A stretch of 64,000 nt of DNA, taken from NCBI RefSeq assembly GCF_018687715.1, contig NC_056755.1:18549001-18613000 (forward strand), given 5' to 3'. Of this stretch, positions 47,894-60,895 are shown one piece after another. The translations under genes were made by a program, and so were the position numbers. The notes below the pieces were generated by a model. It had not been told where the DNA came from. It was given only the letters and a program-made list of their open reading frames with translations, and made no database searches. The stretch comes from Carya illinoinensis. Lineage: Eukaryota; Streptophyta; Magnoliopsida; Fagales; Juglandaceae. The first letter of the stretch is position 1, and the number at the start of each line of letters is the position of its first letter.

Positions 47894-50800
47894 ATAGTTT
47901 TTGGGACGTTTTCATGAGTAGCGCCAACATGTTTGATATAATGAAAGAATTTATATGAAGAGTTTGAGCAATATATTTGTTTTTTCAATTGACCAAACTC
48001 TTATCAAATTAAAGGAAATGCGATCCCTAAATATTTGTGAAGTCTAAGCCACGATCGCCTCAAATACATGTGAGGCGTTTTGATTTTAAATAAATACGCC
48101 AAATTACAAAATGGACTTAGTGGGGAAACTATCATGAAAAGTCTTAGCTGCCACAATTGCCTATATATTAATTAAGGGTAGGTTTGGAACATGGGATGAG
48201 ATATAAAATTATTATCTAATCTCATTTTATCTCTTCTTATTTTATTTTTAAACATAATTAAAATACAACTTTCAAATTAAAAAAAATCAAATCTTTTTAA
48301 ATCCTCAAATAAAAATAATATTATAAAATTATATTCTTAAAATATTTTAATTTTATAATATTTTTTATTCAACTTTTTCTCTCTCTTTTTTTAAAATCTA
48401 AAAAATACTCAACTTAGACTATCTAATCATTAGTATTTATAATCTATCTTATTATTATTCATAAAATTTTTATCTCATTTCACTTTTTAAACCTATCTTA
48501 AATCTTAAGCCATCCGGGTGATACGTCAAATAGATAGGCGCGTGAGTTATAAATGTTGCTCACGTGCCGTCGTACCTGGTCTGCACGTCTAAACACACTA
48601 CCCACCCGCAAAGATCCATTGAACCCATCAGCCTTAGATCTTTTAGATCCGACCACAAGCATGAACCATTACGTACACAATTTCTCTTTTTATTTTCTTG
48701 CCTTGTGTTAATTGTAACTAGATTTTTGTAACCATTTAGTCGTAAAAGTCATTCCACAATGCTACTAATTAATAAACAGTATGAATCATGATGCTTGAAT
48801 ATCAAAACCGTAAAAAGGCTCAAATAAATTTAGAAAGAAATGGACCTCCTCGGATTAACGCATCAGATCCCATTAATGTTAATATAAATGACCAAACATT
48901 GCTGTTTCAATCCGAAAGCTAGCTGCTCTCTAGCTTCTCGTGGTTAAATTGAACTTAGTTCTTGTTTTGTCTTCTTTGAAAAAAAAAATAAAAAATAGAA
49001 AAGAAAAATACAACATTCACAAAATGATTTAAAATAAATAAATTTATAAACTGACGTAATTTTATGTAATATACATTCAATTTACTTTATATTAAAAGTA
49101 ATTTTATATTAATCTGACGTACTATATCAAACTATATTAATTATAAGTTTATTTTTATAAAATTCCTTTCGCAGCAAAAGTATTTCTTCACGAAAAAAAA
49201 AAAAAAAAAACAAGAAGCTTGGTCCACGATACAGTCGTTTAAAAGATCATGTGCATAGATGATGCTATTTTTATTTTTATTTTTGTCTTATTAAAACTAT
49301 ATACAGTTAAGGATCGATCGCATTCACCCAATTTCAAACGATTAGGAATATTGGAGTGCCGTATATATGAACTTGAAAAATTATATCTGGCCAGCAATTA
49401 ATAAATTAAAAATCATAGTCAGCTAGAAGATTACTTTCAATCAGTTTTCACTTGGTGGACTACTCTCGTACGTTTGAATAATCATTAATTGTTAGAAAAT
49501 TTCCGGTGAAAGTTTGGAAAATCCAATCTCATGATCATAATTCATAATGCCTATTATCTATTTTGGGATTGCAAAATGATGTGAGATGTACTCTTAACGA
49601 GAAAATATATTTTTAACTATGAATTATATAATTACTGCGTAAACATTTTAAATAAAATGAATAAAATACTGGACTATTTTTATAATTTTATGATCACTTA
49701 GATACTTTATATAGTTTAGAATAGAAAAATTTTACTTATCATCTTCACACCACTGCACCACACATGTCGGAATAGAAAAATTCTACCCACCATATTCACA
49801 CCACACATGACTTTTTTCTTTACCAAATGTTTGATATATAGATGATGACTAGTAGAACTTATTAATTCATCTAGGACGAATAAAAGAAAAAAAATTAAAA
49901 ATAAATAAAAATAAGTGTAATGTATGGTGTGTGAGATAATAAATAGTAAAACTTGAATAGAAAAAGATAGATACAGTATGTAAATTTCACTGTATCTAAT
50001 ATTGCCCATGATGTTTGGGTGAAAAAAAAATTGTAAGAAACTCTGATCCACTGTCACACGATATGTCAACCGGCTCAATTATCGGTTGTAATGGCTATTA
50101 GCAATAATCACACTATCTTATCCAAAGTTTTGAATATTTCGTTAAGGTATATTGGAAAGAAATATTTTGATACTAGTACCATTTTGAGATTATTTATATA
50201 TCAATAAATTAATTATATATATAAATTATATTTCAAAATAACATCAGTGCAAGTCTTAAAAAGTTAAAATACTAATAAGAATCTTCATACGTAAGAATTT
50301 GAGTTAAAATTACATAAAAGAAAAAATCATAATTTTTACACTAATTATAAAAATATATATAAGAAGTAGCTGATATTGACTAAAATGTACCGAAATGGTC
50401 GGTATACTAAAAACTGGCTGATATTGATTGAAATGTATTGAAACGATCTATATTTGACGGTACAATACTGTACCTCTTCTATGCCAGTTAGTGTTCCAGC
50501 GTGATAAATTCTGGCTGTATTGGCCAGTACAGTCTGGTATTCAATTAAACATTGATCCTACCTCGTAGAAAGCTAGTAGGCCAAGGTTATTGTATATTGA
50601 TGCATATATAAATAAACCGACTGACAAGATGACACCATTATCGGAGTAATTATTTGAAAACTACTGAAATATAATATTCTTGTATTGCGATGCAATTCAT
50701 ATTGATCATATTTTTACTAATCTAGCTAAATGGTTGCTTTCAAGCACAAATGCCACTTCCCATGCTCGATCACAAAGTAAACTCTTGCATGCATGCACCC

Positions 50801-51458
50801 GAGCGATCTTAACTCAAAGGAATTGATAAATAATATTATCAGCCCTTATAAACCGTTGATATTCTTAATTGATAGGGTCGTCCCTGAGAATCATCTACAA
50901 GAAAAAAGTGTACAGATGGCATGGCCGTATTTGCTTGCGATGTCAACGATCAGAGTCATATATGTTTAGGATGGAAAGAGATAGATATTCTTTATATACA
51001 TTTTTTATTTTTAAAGGACGGGCACTTAATTTATATTTTTTTTCAGGTGATCATGCGTGCAGTATTTTCTCCAGAATCCTGCAACTTCAAGGTTCTTAGA
51101 AACTAAGAGCCAATTGCCAAATGCCAAGTTTAGTACTGTAGAGGATAAATAAAAAAGAAAATAAATAAAAGGTTATGTGCCTCACACGATACAGATTATG
51201 GATATATTATTGTCCATGATCGATCGAGACGGCTGCTGCTAAAGTCGTACATAAATTGTTTAAGTTATCTAATATTATTTCTTGTAATCATGGACCTTCA
51301 AATACTATATAATATATTCACCAAATTAATTTACTGATCTCAAAGAGCCTTTTCATTAGGGATCATCGAAACCTTTGGAATGATCATTCCAAAATGTAAA
51401 TAATAAGAAAGCTACTTCCGTACTTGTGCATGCATGAGACATGCATAGTAGGCCGGCT
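47894..51458. other. intergenic, no gene seen
   Basis: AT-rich. Holds the MITE at 48174-48500 and, at about 50115-50545, a degraded repeat with words such as GGCCAGTACAGTCTGG and ACTGAAATGTATTGAAACG. Open frames at 49716-50078 and 50869-51106 show no domain. Confidence 0.45.
48174..48500. mobile_element. MITE (GGTTTGGAACATGGGATGAG family)
   Basis: The left end GTAGGTTTGGAACATGGGAT and the complement of the right end ATAGGTTTAAAAAGTGAAAT form imperfect inverted repeats, each followed by GAGAT. The interior is AT-rich, with AATATTATAAAATTATATTC. Related to 13230-13421. Confidence 0.6.
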
Positions 51459-52007
51459 ATTATTGTGACGTCCTCAAATTTTGTTTGTGATCGGACGGAT
51501 ATTTGAAGTATCGAGACATGCAACACAAGATTACCTGCTCTCGTTCATGATATATAAGATGCAATATTCCTAACATGTATATAACATTATGCAATATTCG
51601 CAGCAAATAAATTTTTTTTTCTATAGCAATACTATGCACCAAATTGAAAATATCTCAACTGCTTAAAACATACTTCATACATAAAAACACATTGAATAAC
51701 TAAGATCATAATACTAGTTCAAAATGGTTATGATCCAAAAAGTACTAGAGATGCAACTCCATCATATAAGTAGTAATTTACGTTAACTATTATATTAACA
51801 TTGACGTCGCACCGTCGCTCAGTCAACTGTGTCTAATTGGTCAGCTCATGATTCTCCTTCAGGTCCTGTAACAAGATCTATCATTCAGGGGGAATGGTAG
51901 TTGAGACTACCAAAATAAGATTTGATTATAAATCTCAGTAAGTTAACAAAAACTTCCACATAGGCTAATGATGCATAGATGACAGTAAAAGTATGAATGC
52001 ATAATCA

Positions 52008-52930
52008 AATTCATAAGTAATCAAAGTATAACTTGACGTACAACATAGCATAACTGACATAACTTAAATTGAAACGTGAACTGAACTTGACTTGACATGA
52101 ACTTAATCTGAAACTTGACTTAACATGAATTTGATCTGAAACTTATTCTTTAAGTGATTAAATACATACTCCAGAGTTGTTGTGGCCCAATGTATTCTAC
52201 GTATCACAATTACTGTGTCTCATGTAGTGTATACGTCATAATTGCTGTGACCCATACATAAGTAATCAAAGTATAACTTGACGTACGACATAGCATAATT
52301 GACATAACTTAAATTGCAACGTGAACTGAACTTGACTTGATAAGAACTTGAACACGAATATAATATGTACGTGAACATAACGTGACATAACATAAACTTG
52401 ATCTGACACTTGACTTAACATGAACATGATCTGAAACTTATTCTTTAACTACTTAAATACATATTCCACAGTTGTTGTGGCCCCATGTATTCTACGTGTC
52501 ACAATTGTTGTGCCTCACGTAGTGTATGCGTTACAATTGTTGTGACGCCATACTTCGTGTGCTTGAACTCATTCTTTAACTGCTTAAATACATACTCCAC
52601 AGTTATTGTGGCCCCATATATTCTACGTGTCATAATTGCTGTGTCTCATGTAGTGTATGCATCACAATTGCTATGATCCCATACATAAGTAATCAAAGCA
52701 TAACTTGACGTACAACATTGCATAACTGACATAACTTAAATTGAAACGTGAACTGAACTTATTCTTTAACTGCTTAAATATATACTCCATAGTTGTTGTG
52801 GCCCCATGTATTCTACGTGTCATAATTGCTGTGTCTCTCGTAGTGTATGCGTTACAATTATTGTGACCCCATACATAAGTAATCAAACTATAACTTGACG
52901 TACTTGTTATATGGTTATTTCGTAACATGA
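52008..52930. repeat. complex tandem array in the solo LTR
   Basis: Two alternating modules repeat: one with CATAAGTAATCAAAGTATAA, CTTGACGTAC and AAATTGAAACGTGAACTGAA, and one with TTATTCTTTAACTGCTTAAA, TACTCCACAGTTGTTGTGG, CCCCATGTATTCTACGTGTC and ATAATTGCTGTG. At least four copies of the second module are seen (about 52140, 52435, 52565, 52755). Unit lengths vary, so the array has been rearranged. Confidence 0.85.
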
Positions 52931-54296
52931 CTTAAACATGTATCACACAATATTTCATAACATGATATTACATATAACAGAAACATACTTAACATGACAT
53001 ACTTGTAACAATGAATATGACATGACATATATGACAACACACATATATACACTATAGTTCATTTACTTAGTACACATACATAGTAGACTACTAGTAAGTT
53101 AAAAGCTAACTTATCTCGATCTCCGCATTTCTTATAAAAGCTCAAACGCGATCACGAGGAACTGTAATTAGTGATTCTAAAAGTTAGAACTAAATCATTA
53201 ATAATTTAAAATATGAAAATATACTAATTTAAGAGTAAAATTTCTATTTTACCTTCTACATGTGAGAAAATGACAATTTTACCCCTAACTTAAGGGTTTT
53301 GCATGCTAACTCTAAAAGTCACCAAAATTTACATGCCCCATCTAAATTTTATCCTAAACTCAAATATCAATTTAGAAAAATTTAAAACTAATCACAACTA
53401 TTAAAACTCCATATGGCCAAAATTCCCATATGCTATTTCCATTGATTTTTGTTTCTAACTTATTTTAATCAACATTTTGATCTATGACTTATAAAAATGT
53501 GATCTTCAAACCAAACCGTCACATGATTTAAAAAGATGTCCTAAAACATATATAAACTTCTAATTCAAGATCACATGGTTAAATATTAACCAAAACATAA
53601 ATTGAGCCAAGAACATCCACACTTTGGCCTATCCGAACATCTCTTTGCATAATATTTCATATCTTTGAAACTAATATCAAATATCTTCAAAATAATATTC
53701 TAATATGTATATAAGAGGTTTAAAATCCTCCAATAAAATTATCAAAACCATTGGAATAGGTTTAAACCACCAAAAATTTAAATTTTCTCAAAACAGAAAC
53801 TGTTTTTCCTCTTCTAGTTTCTAAGTTTCTAGATCTAAGAAAATCTTTCATCAAAATCTTTAATCATGCAACAAATCCTAAACCAATAATCATCTACATA
53901 TATTAACAATATTTCATAAAAATTTCGAACCAAGATCTATTCATTAGCTTGTTCAAAAACTCCAAAATCAACATATTCTCCAGTTTATCTCCTAGAATGA
54001 CCTTTCTAGAGTTAAATAATATTTTACTGACCAAATAATCTTCAAATAAAATAAATAAGATATCCACGTAAACTGTACTAAAAAAGGAACAACTTATATG
54101 AAGGAGACTTTATGATAAAACACTTAAAAAAGTTTCGAAATGAGCGTGCAAAAGAATACCTAAAAGCTGTCCGAGAGAGTGTTTGGTGTTCATTCAATGA
54201 AAGATGTAAAGAAAGATGATTTCGTGGGAAGTGGCTGGATGTATTTATGCACAAAATATGGAAGAGGGTGAAGCTAAAGTGAGTGTTGAGTGTAGG

Positions 54297-54600
54297 TCTT
54301 TCTTACCCAATAATATCTAAAAAATCAACTCAAGATATTTTTACCCAATAATATCCACAAAAATCAGTTTTAGATGTTTTTATCCAATAATATCCACAAA
54401 AATCAGCTCAAAATATTTTTACTCAATAATATCCACGAAATTAGTTTAAGATATTTTTACCCAATAATATTCACAAAAATCAGCTCAATATATTTTTATC
54501 CAATAATATTCACAAAATCAGCTTAAGATATTTTTATTCAATAATATCCACAAAATCAGCTTAAGATATTTTTATCCAATAATATCCACAGTTTTGAACA
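54297..54600. repeat. tandem array of 37-40-base units
   Basis: About eight units of the form CCAATAATATCCACAAAAAT plus CAGCTCAAGATATTTTTA, each slightly changed. It lies within the solo LTR about 270 bases from its 5' end (minus orientation). Confidence 0.88.
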
Positions 54601-55026
54601 AAGTTTCGTCTGAAAATATGAAAAAGAGTTATTGCGCCATAAGACTTTAAATAACCCACCGAGTCTAATAGCACAAACCATAATACATTTTGACACTTCT
54701 AACTATCTCCAATAATCAAAAACACACTTTTGATACCATAGTGAGTAATAACACTAACTAAATAGTTAGACTAAAACCTATATGATTAATGGATTCGTGA
54801 AAATTTATGGGGTCTTCACGAGGTTTCTAAAGCCAATAGAAATTCCACAATTGAATTTCTAACAGGTTGTTACAATTATCATTCCATTAATAAAGATGGG
54901 ATTAATGAAACAGTAAATTAATGCACTCCAATCGATCTCTCGTTCATATTGTGCGTATACAACTAAACAATATTTATGTACAAATGATGATGCACATGAA
55001 TCATTGTCCAAGTTTTGTGTATAAAT

Positions 55027-56693
55027 TGTCACAGCCCAGATTTTTTTTTTCTTGAAAAGAAGAACACGAGAAAATGCAATAAACAATTTCAATTAATAAT
55101 ATCTCAATAATTTTTTCTTAAAATTTATAATATCACTTATCATTTTTTTCTTATCTAAATTCCTTTCCCATTTTGTCCCTAAGGTACTCACTGATGGACG
55201 AGCAGTTTTCACTTCAGTTGTGTCTATACGAGCTTGCTAAGAGGCGAGCATAATTACTAATTCTATTGCTAATCAAGATGATGAGGATTAATGCACCTTA
55301 TGTAGCTCGTGGAGATGGCAAGCACTATTGATCTTAGTGTTGCTTGCCAAGGAGAGCAATGGAATCTCGTAATGCTTGTATTGGGATGGGCATATTACAT
55401 GTGAAAATGCTCGCCTACTGTATACTCTCCCTAACACTCGCAAAGATGGCGAGCACCATTGTCTGCTATGTTGCTTGCCATGTGGTGGGTAACTGGGTCT
55501 CGTTATGCTTGCCTAACACATGAGCAACATATTTCCTTATATTACTTTCCAATTTGACGAGCAATATTCTTCTTACGTTGTTTGCCAAGTGGAGAATACT
55601 AAAATCCATAATGCTCACCTGATAGCAGGCATTTTACAAAAGTCACTACTAGAGGTAAACACGTCAATCAACATCATAATAGAATACGAGGATGAACCAT
55701 AACATTATGTAGGGTTTTCCTCTCACATAATCTAGTGGCCTCTTGCCATGAGTTATGCTCTCCCAGGACTGCTTCAACACTATTAGATGTATTGCACTGT
55801 CCATAATCAAACCTGGTACTAATCTCAAAACTAAAACATCTCTGGTTTAGTTTTTTTAATTATATTAAATTTGTCAATTTTGTCTCCATAATTCCATCAG
55901 CTTGACATAGAGAATGCTTAAAGCAATATCTTTTGAGTGAGCATATAGCTTGTTATAGAGACAAGCTGAGAGCAGTGCCTTTTGCAAACATAATTTAATG
56001 AATGATGGAAAAAGGAATACAGGCATGCCAATTTTAACAATTTTTAATTATTTAAAGTTTACAAACGAAAGTTGTAATCATAATTAATTAACATCACATA
56101 AATGGTTAATATTTCAACAATCAGTCTTGAATTACAAATGAAATCAACAACAAATTGTTAGACAGATCCATAATAATATAATAGATAATAAATAAGTTCA
56201 ATAGGGTTATTCATAGGACTAGCACAGTTCCCATTTACTTTGATGAGTAAAATTTTAATAGTCCTTTGGGTGGGTTTCTTTTTCTTTTCCTCACTCATGG
56301 TCCATGTTCAACTCTTACCTTGCTCTTGTTTACTCTCATGGATTTCCACACCTGGCACTCTCACTTTTCACTTGCTAGCCCATTCCTTTCTTGTCACTCT
56401 TACTCATTTTCTTTCCTTACCATTACTTTCACTTTTCACTAGATTACCTGTTCCTTGTCTTTCACTCTCACTTTCTTTCTTGGCTGCTACTTTCACTTTG
56501 CGCCTTCACTCTTTCACTTGCACGTTTTCTCTTTGCACTATAAGTTACTACTCGTCCCCCTATTTATAGTGACTGGATCCTTATAACTAAAGTAAATTAA
56601 GGTTGGTCCCATGATACCATAGTGCCTACTCTGCACCTTAGGTCTAGGTGGAATCCATAGCTACAATTTCGATTATTCTCTCTAGGCTTCACA
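55027..56693 (-). repeat. 3' LTR of the truncated Ty3 element
   Basis: On the minus strand it starts TGTGAAGCCTAG and ends GGGCTGTGACA; 1667 bases. The left boundary rests on the TGTCACA terminus and the right on the adjacent purine tract; no second LTR is available to check. It contains recurrent GCGAGCA/TTGCTTGCC words (about 55200-55620) and a pyrimidine-rich part (56280-56540) whose open frame (56240-56569) is not a gene. Confidence 0.65.
56561..56568 (-). promoter_or_regulatory. TATA box of the Ty3 LTR
   Basis: TATAAATA on the minus strand in the context CACTATAAATAGGGGG, about 125 bases into the LTR. It implies a short U3 and a long R-U5. Confidence 0.55.
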
Positions 56694-56984
56694 TGCCCCC
56701 TTTTTCCTCCAGTTGCAATCCCTATGTTATAACAATCTTCAGTTTCTAACCAAGCTACTAAGTATATATGAGCAAGTTGCTTGAGATTTCTGGTAAGTAT
56801 GCTCGGCAACTTCCGAGTAAGTGTGACAGGAGTGTGCTCGGCTATTCTGAGCAAAAATGCCAAGCAAGCATACCAAGCAACCATTGCGAGCAAATTGAAT
56901 GAGCAACCATTGCGAGCAAGCATACTGACCAAGGATATTGAGCAAACATAATAAGCAATCATACCAAGCTAGCATACTGAGTCA

Positions 56985-57905
56985 TTATGCTTAGAAATTT
57001 TCGAGTTCATTCTAGCTAGTTTCCCTACCTTTTCCAATATCTCAAATGGCCATATAAACCTTGAGTATAGATTTTTCTTTATTCCAAACCGCATGACGAC
57101 TTTCATTGGTGCAATTTTGACAAAGACTCTTACACCGATGTCAAATTCTAGATCCCGACGCCTATTATCCACATAGCTTTTATGGCAGGTTTGGGTTGCC
57201 CTTAACCATTCTTTTATTAATTGGATCTTCTCACTAGTTTGATGGATGATTTCTTATCCAAGAATGCTTTGCTCATCTACTTCATCCCAATATAGAGGTG
57301 TGTGACACCTTTTCCCGTACGTAGCTTCATATGGGGCCATGCCTATGCTAGAATAAAAGCTATTATTGTGGGCAAACTCCACCAATGGTAGGTGAGTGAT
57401 CAAGTTACCTTCTAGATCTAGGACAAAAGCTCATGGCATATCTTCCAATATTGAGATGGTTCATTCCGATTGACCATCTGTCTGTGGATGAAATGTTGAA
57501 CTAAAATCTAGTCCAGTCTCCATGGCCTCTTGCAAAATTCTTCAAAGTTTTGAGGTGAAACAAGGATCCATGTCAAATACAATGGATACCAAAACTTCAT
57601 GTAGATGAACAATTTCCTCTATATATAGCTCCACTAGCTTTTCTGTTGAACTTCCAACCTTAATTGGTAAGAAGTGGGCTGATTTGGTTAATCGGTCCAC
57701 TACTATCTAAATGGTGTCTTGTCCTATTGGTACCCTAGATAACCTTGTTATGAAATTCATGGTAATTCATTCCCATTTCCATTCTATAGTTTTCAACAGT
57801 TGCAAGAGTCCTACGAGTTTCTGATGTTCTACTTTAATTTTCTACTTTGATTCATTGGCAAGTTAGGCACCTTGCTATGATATGATGATGTTTACATACA
57901 ATAGC
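56985..57905 (-). pseudogene. Ty3/Gypsy integrase relic
   Basis: Read on the minus strand across frames: a zinc-binding end (ARCLTCQ), EWKWE, the core (VVDRLTKSAHFLPIKV), FHPQTDGQSE, LPLVEFAHNNSFYSSIGMAP, TPLYWDEV, then the C-terminal module RRRDLEFDIGVRVF and APMKVVMRFG with FIWPFEILE. This order is that of Tekay/Del integrases. Several stops and shifts are present. A chromodomain after it is not recognisable; the sequence becomes degenerate GAGCAA/AAGCAT repeats. Confidence 0.85.
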
Positions 57906-58229
57906 ACCATTTTGTAGACGCAACGATAAGATGTATTTACGTTCAACATCAACATTTAGTGCATGCATGCAAGGGAAAAATATCCTATGGGAGATGCCAA
58001 GGGAGGCAATAAAGTGTATAAGGGACCTCAATTAGACTACAAAAGTTTGATCTTGCAATTAAAAAATTGTTCTACACGGGGTTGAAACTATGTTAAATTT
58101 GCAAAAGACATGAATAACATCACTTTTACAAGAGAAATGATAAAACGCAGTATATATATCAACTATAGGAATTCAAAACAACAACAACAACAACAATGAT
58201 AACCACAATGACAACGACAACGACGACGA
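57906..58229. other. junction between Ty3 and Copia remnants
   Basis: No coding recognised. Contains an ACAACAACAACAACAATG to ACGACGACGACA microsatellite-like stretch (about 58170-58230). Confidence 0.45.
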
Positions 58230-59585
58230 CAAAAGTTGTTGGCAATGAAGGGAGAAACACCCCAAACATTACTATAAATTAATTCAAATGGTGTTGAAAC
58301 ACAACTACATGACTAAGAAAATAGAAGTTGATGGCTCTTAGAGCTAAAACAAGCATGACACAAAAGATCACATTTGTCTGATAACAAGATCAGGAACTAG
58401 GGAAAACTGAGACAAGACTCGATGAACAACTTCAAAGGATCGAACCATATGTGAGTGTCATTGTAAGACAGAGGTGCGTTCTCCAACAAGAGTTGAGGGA
58501 TGAGTATCTCCTATTGGAAGTAGAAAAAGTCATGTAAACCCTATTTTTACACAACTCGTGTAGTAGAATGGTCTTTGTTGCTCAATCATTTGCAAAAAAG
58601 AAAAAAATAGGAAAATAATGTAGGATGAAATCTAAAAAAGATATTACTAGTTGTAGTAAATTATTGAACAAAATTATATATCTTTTAATTTTAGAAACGT
58701 GAATAATATTTAAAAGGAATGAAAAATCAAGGGTGGAGAGGTGAGTGGTCCCAAGTGCTTCATCATAACCTCCATATCTATAGGTTTGACATTGTTGTTC
58801 GATAAATCAAAAGTAAAGTAATGTGCTACACTAAAGTTTGGGTACTAATTGAATCAAATAGTTGAGAAGGATTAATGCAAGATGCTTGCATGGATGAAGA
58901 GGAATCGCTCAAATACATGTCAATATCAAAGTGATGCATGCAATGAAAAGAAATGTGGCCAATAAGGTATTGGCTATTAGAGCCAGATAGGCAATACCAA
59001 GAGCAGAGCTAGTGGAATTGACCCTAAACCATGAATACCAAAACAACAGTGGTGATTGACGCAACATTTCCCCCACAATAGAAATCCCTTAAAGATTAAG
59101 CTCCAAACAAATCTCATGGGCAAGTATATGCTTATAAAGGTCCTTCATGGTGAAGGGATCGACTCGGGTAGTGATTGTAGTAACAAAAATGCTGTACTCT
59201 AGGCTAGGATTTTCCAAAAGAAAGTAGATAAGTACAACATCATTTAAGGATTAATCAACAGTAGGAACTGTGCCAGATAAATAGGTGAACCTATGAAAGT
59301 AATTTGTGATGGAGGAGCTACCCTTCTTCAATGTAACGAGCAGGTAATGGAGATTTTTTGTATGGGCTTGTGAGCTAGATGTGAACATCTATTCAAGTGT
59401 AGTCTAGACACGATGAAAGATTTGACATCTAGTACTTGACTTCAAATTTTTTCTAATAAAGAAGAGTTTAAGGCATTAAGGATTAATTGCTCTTGTGAAT
59501 GTTAATCAACGTCGAAGGCATGGAGTGAATCCACCATGAAGTTGAAGAGATGTTATTCCTTAAGATAGGAAACAACTGGAGCTTT
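58230..59585 (-). pseudogene. Copia gag and integrase N-terminal relic
   Basis: On the minus strand, with stops and shifts: gag words (IADYFHKFT-like, then TVPADQPLND-like, and a span ending LAHEIRLELN-like at about 59100-59330), then the integrase zinc module (CDLLCHACFSSKSHQ) and PFELIYSNVWG at about 58260-58480. These match Copia gag and integrase in order. No intact frame remains. RT and RNase H are absent. Confidence 0.65.
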
Positions 59586-60268
59586 TAAAAGCAGATAATT
59601 TTCTTTAGTAGGGGTGCTACCCTTACCCCCCCGGATAAGTAGTCGTTGGCCCCACCAACTGCCCCCAACATGGCTTGGGGCGGAGGGGTGGGGGGGGGGG
59701 AGTTGTGCCTTTTTTGGATGGTGAGGAGACGGGACTGGAGTTGACTGCGACCGAACGTGATAGAGGAAAGAGAGAGAGACACAAGGGGGAGACGGTTTTT
59801 AAAACAAAACCTTACACTTAAAAAACGTTGTTTTGGGGTTTTCCCTAAAATGACGTCGTTTTATTAAAAAAAATTTACTTTTTAATCTTTATATTTATAT
59901 ATATATTTATATAATTTGGCCTGGTAGACCAGGAAAAGCTTAACTGAGCTTGGGCCTAGCGCTGACCCCATTTCTCAGTACCCAAATGCATGAAGGTGCA
60001 AACTAGTGCCCCTAGGGCTTGGTACCCCCGCGGGGGGGCGCGGGTTGGGGGGGGGGGGGGGGGGGGGGGGAGGTTGGACGTGGTGGCCTACCGCCTATCC
60101 CTATGTCTTGGCCTACTTAATTGTCATGAAGTTAATGAGGGTTGATGGGGGGCAGAGAAAGTGTTTGGGGAATGGATTGATTGGTAGAAAATGGGATATG
60201 AGATATGGGATTGAGAGGTTTATGTATGGTAGTTGTCGATGTAAAAAAAAAAAAAAAAGTCAATAAGC
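59586..60268. other. G-run-rich repeat with two long homopurine tracts
   Basis: It begins AGTAGGGGTGCTACCCTTAC and holds G runs at about 59690-59700 and 60047-60070 (the latter over 20 G). It resembles a widespread plant repeat with GGGGTGCTACCC; the class is uncertain. The short open frames across the G runs (59585-59782, 60006-60266) are low-complexity and not called. Confidence 0.4.
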
Positions 60269-60895
60269 TTTTATACCATGTTGAGATAAATTTCAATCAC
60301 ACTAAATTGAAATAAGATCATCGCCATTTCACTTAAAATGCATAGTATTTATTTATTGTAAGTTGTGTGCTATTTTTGACATTTACATTATTTGATATGA
60401 CTAACCTTTTCCTTGGTTTTGTATGAAGGGATAATATCTATTTCATTAAAATGGAGAGAATTGTTTTCCCACCCAATCAGATGTAGCCTGTAATTTAATA
60501 GAAAAACATTTTTAGAGTTCTAATAGAAGTCTATAAGTTATATAAGAAGATAATATTAAGAGTTGTAAACATGTTGAGCTCGATCTTGACTTATCACCAT
60601 TTGTTGCATTGTCCTTATAACACTGACCAAATACAATTGAGAAAGAAGACAAGCAGAGAGAGAGAGAGAGTACTGAGAGTGCAGAAGAAACTTGAGGAAA
60701 TAAAAGAGTATGTATTCTATTTGTTTTGAGTGAGAATTTGAAAAAGAAAAATATATGGGAGAGAACAATATATTCTCTTTAAAAAGTTTTCTCCTTCTCT
60801 TGCCTTTTTTTCCTTCTGCTTAGGCCTCTTATATCCTCTTCCTTTCTTCGTCCCACCTAACTTGTTGTTTACACTATTTTTTCTCTTTTTATCTT
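60269..60895 (-). repeat. putative Copia 5' LTR and primer site
   Basis: On the minus strand, ...TTTATCTCAACA is followed by TGGTATAAAAGC (complement of 60269-60280), a one-base variant of a Met-type primer site. Upstream a TATA-like GATATAAGAGG (about 60827-60837) precedes a transcribed-looking leader with a GA/CT microsatellite (60656-60670). The far LTR end is not identified and there is no partner LTR. It probably belongs to the Copia relic at 58230-59585. Confidence 0.4.

Larger units (their letters stand above)
51464..54874 (-). mobile_element. 3.4-kb solo LTR, Ty3 type
   Basis: On the minus strand it starts TGTAACAACCTGTTAG and ends GGACGTCACA. A perfect target duplication ATTAT flanks it (51459-51463, 54875-54879). 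No gag, pol, primer site or polypurine tract is inside. The 5' part (AATTTCTATTGGCTTTAGAA, GTGTCAAAATGTATTATGG) looks like long Tekay/Del LTRs. Two tandem arrays (52008-52930, 54297-54600) account for much of its length. Confidence 0.88.
55027..57905 (-). mobile_element. truncated Ty3/Gypsy element: integrase end plus 3' LTR
   Basis: Minus orientation: integrase relic (56985-57905), degenerate repeats (56760-56985), a purine tract GGAGGAAAAAGGGGGCA near 56694-56710, and a 3' LTR (55027-56693). The element is lost upstream of integrase, where Copia-like sequence takes over by about 58230. Confidence 0.75.

Noticed and set aside
54297..54600. Regular 37-40-base array resembling a CRISPR at first glance
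   Set aside because: The units are continuous tandem copies without unique spacers, inside a plant LTR.
56240..56569. 109-codon hydrophobic, Leu/Ser/Thr-rich open frame
   Set aside because: It is the antisense side of a pyrimidine-rich LTR segment next to the LTR TATA box; not a membrane protein gene.
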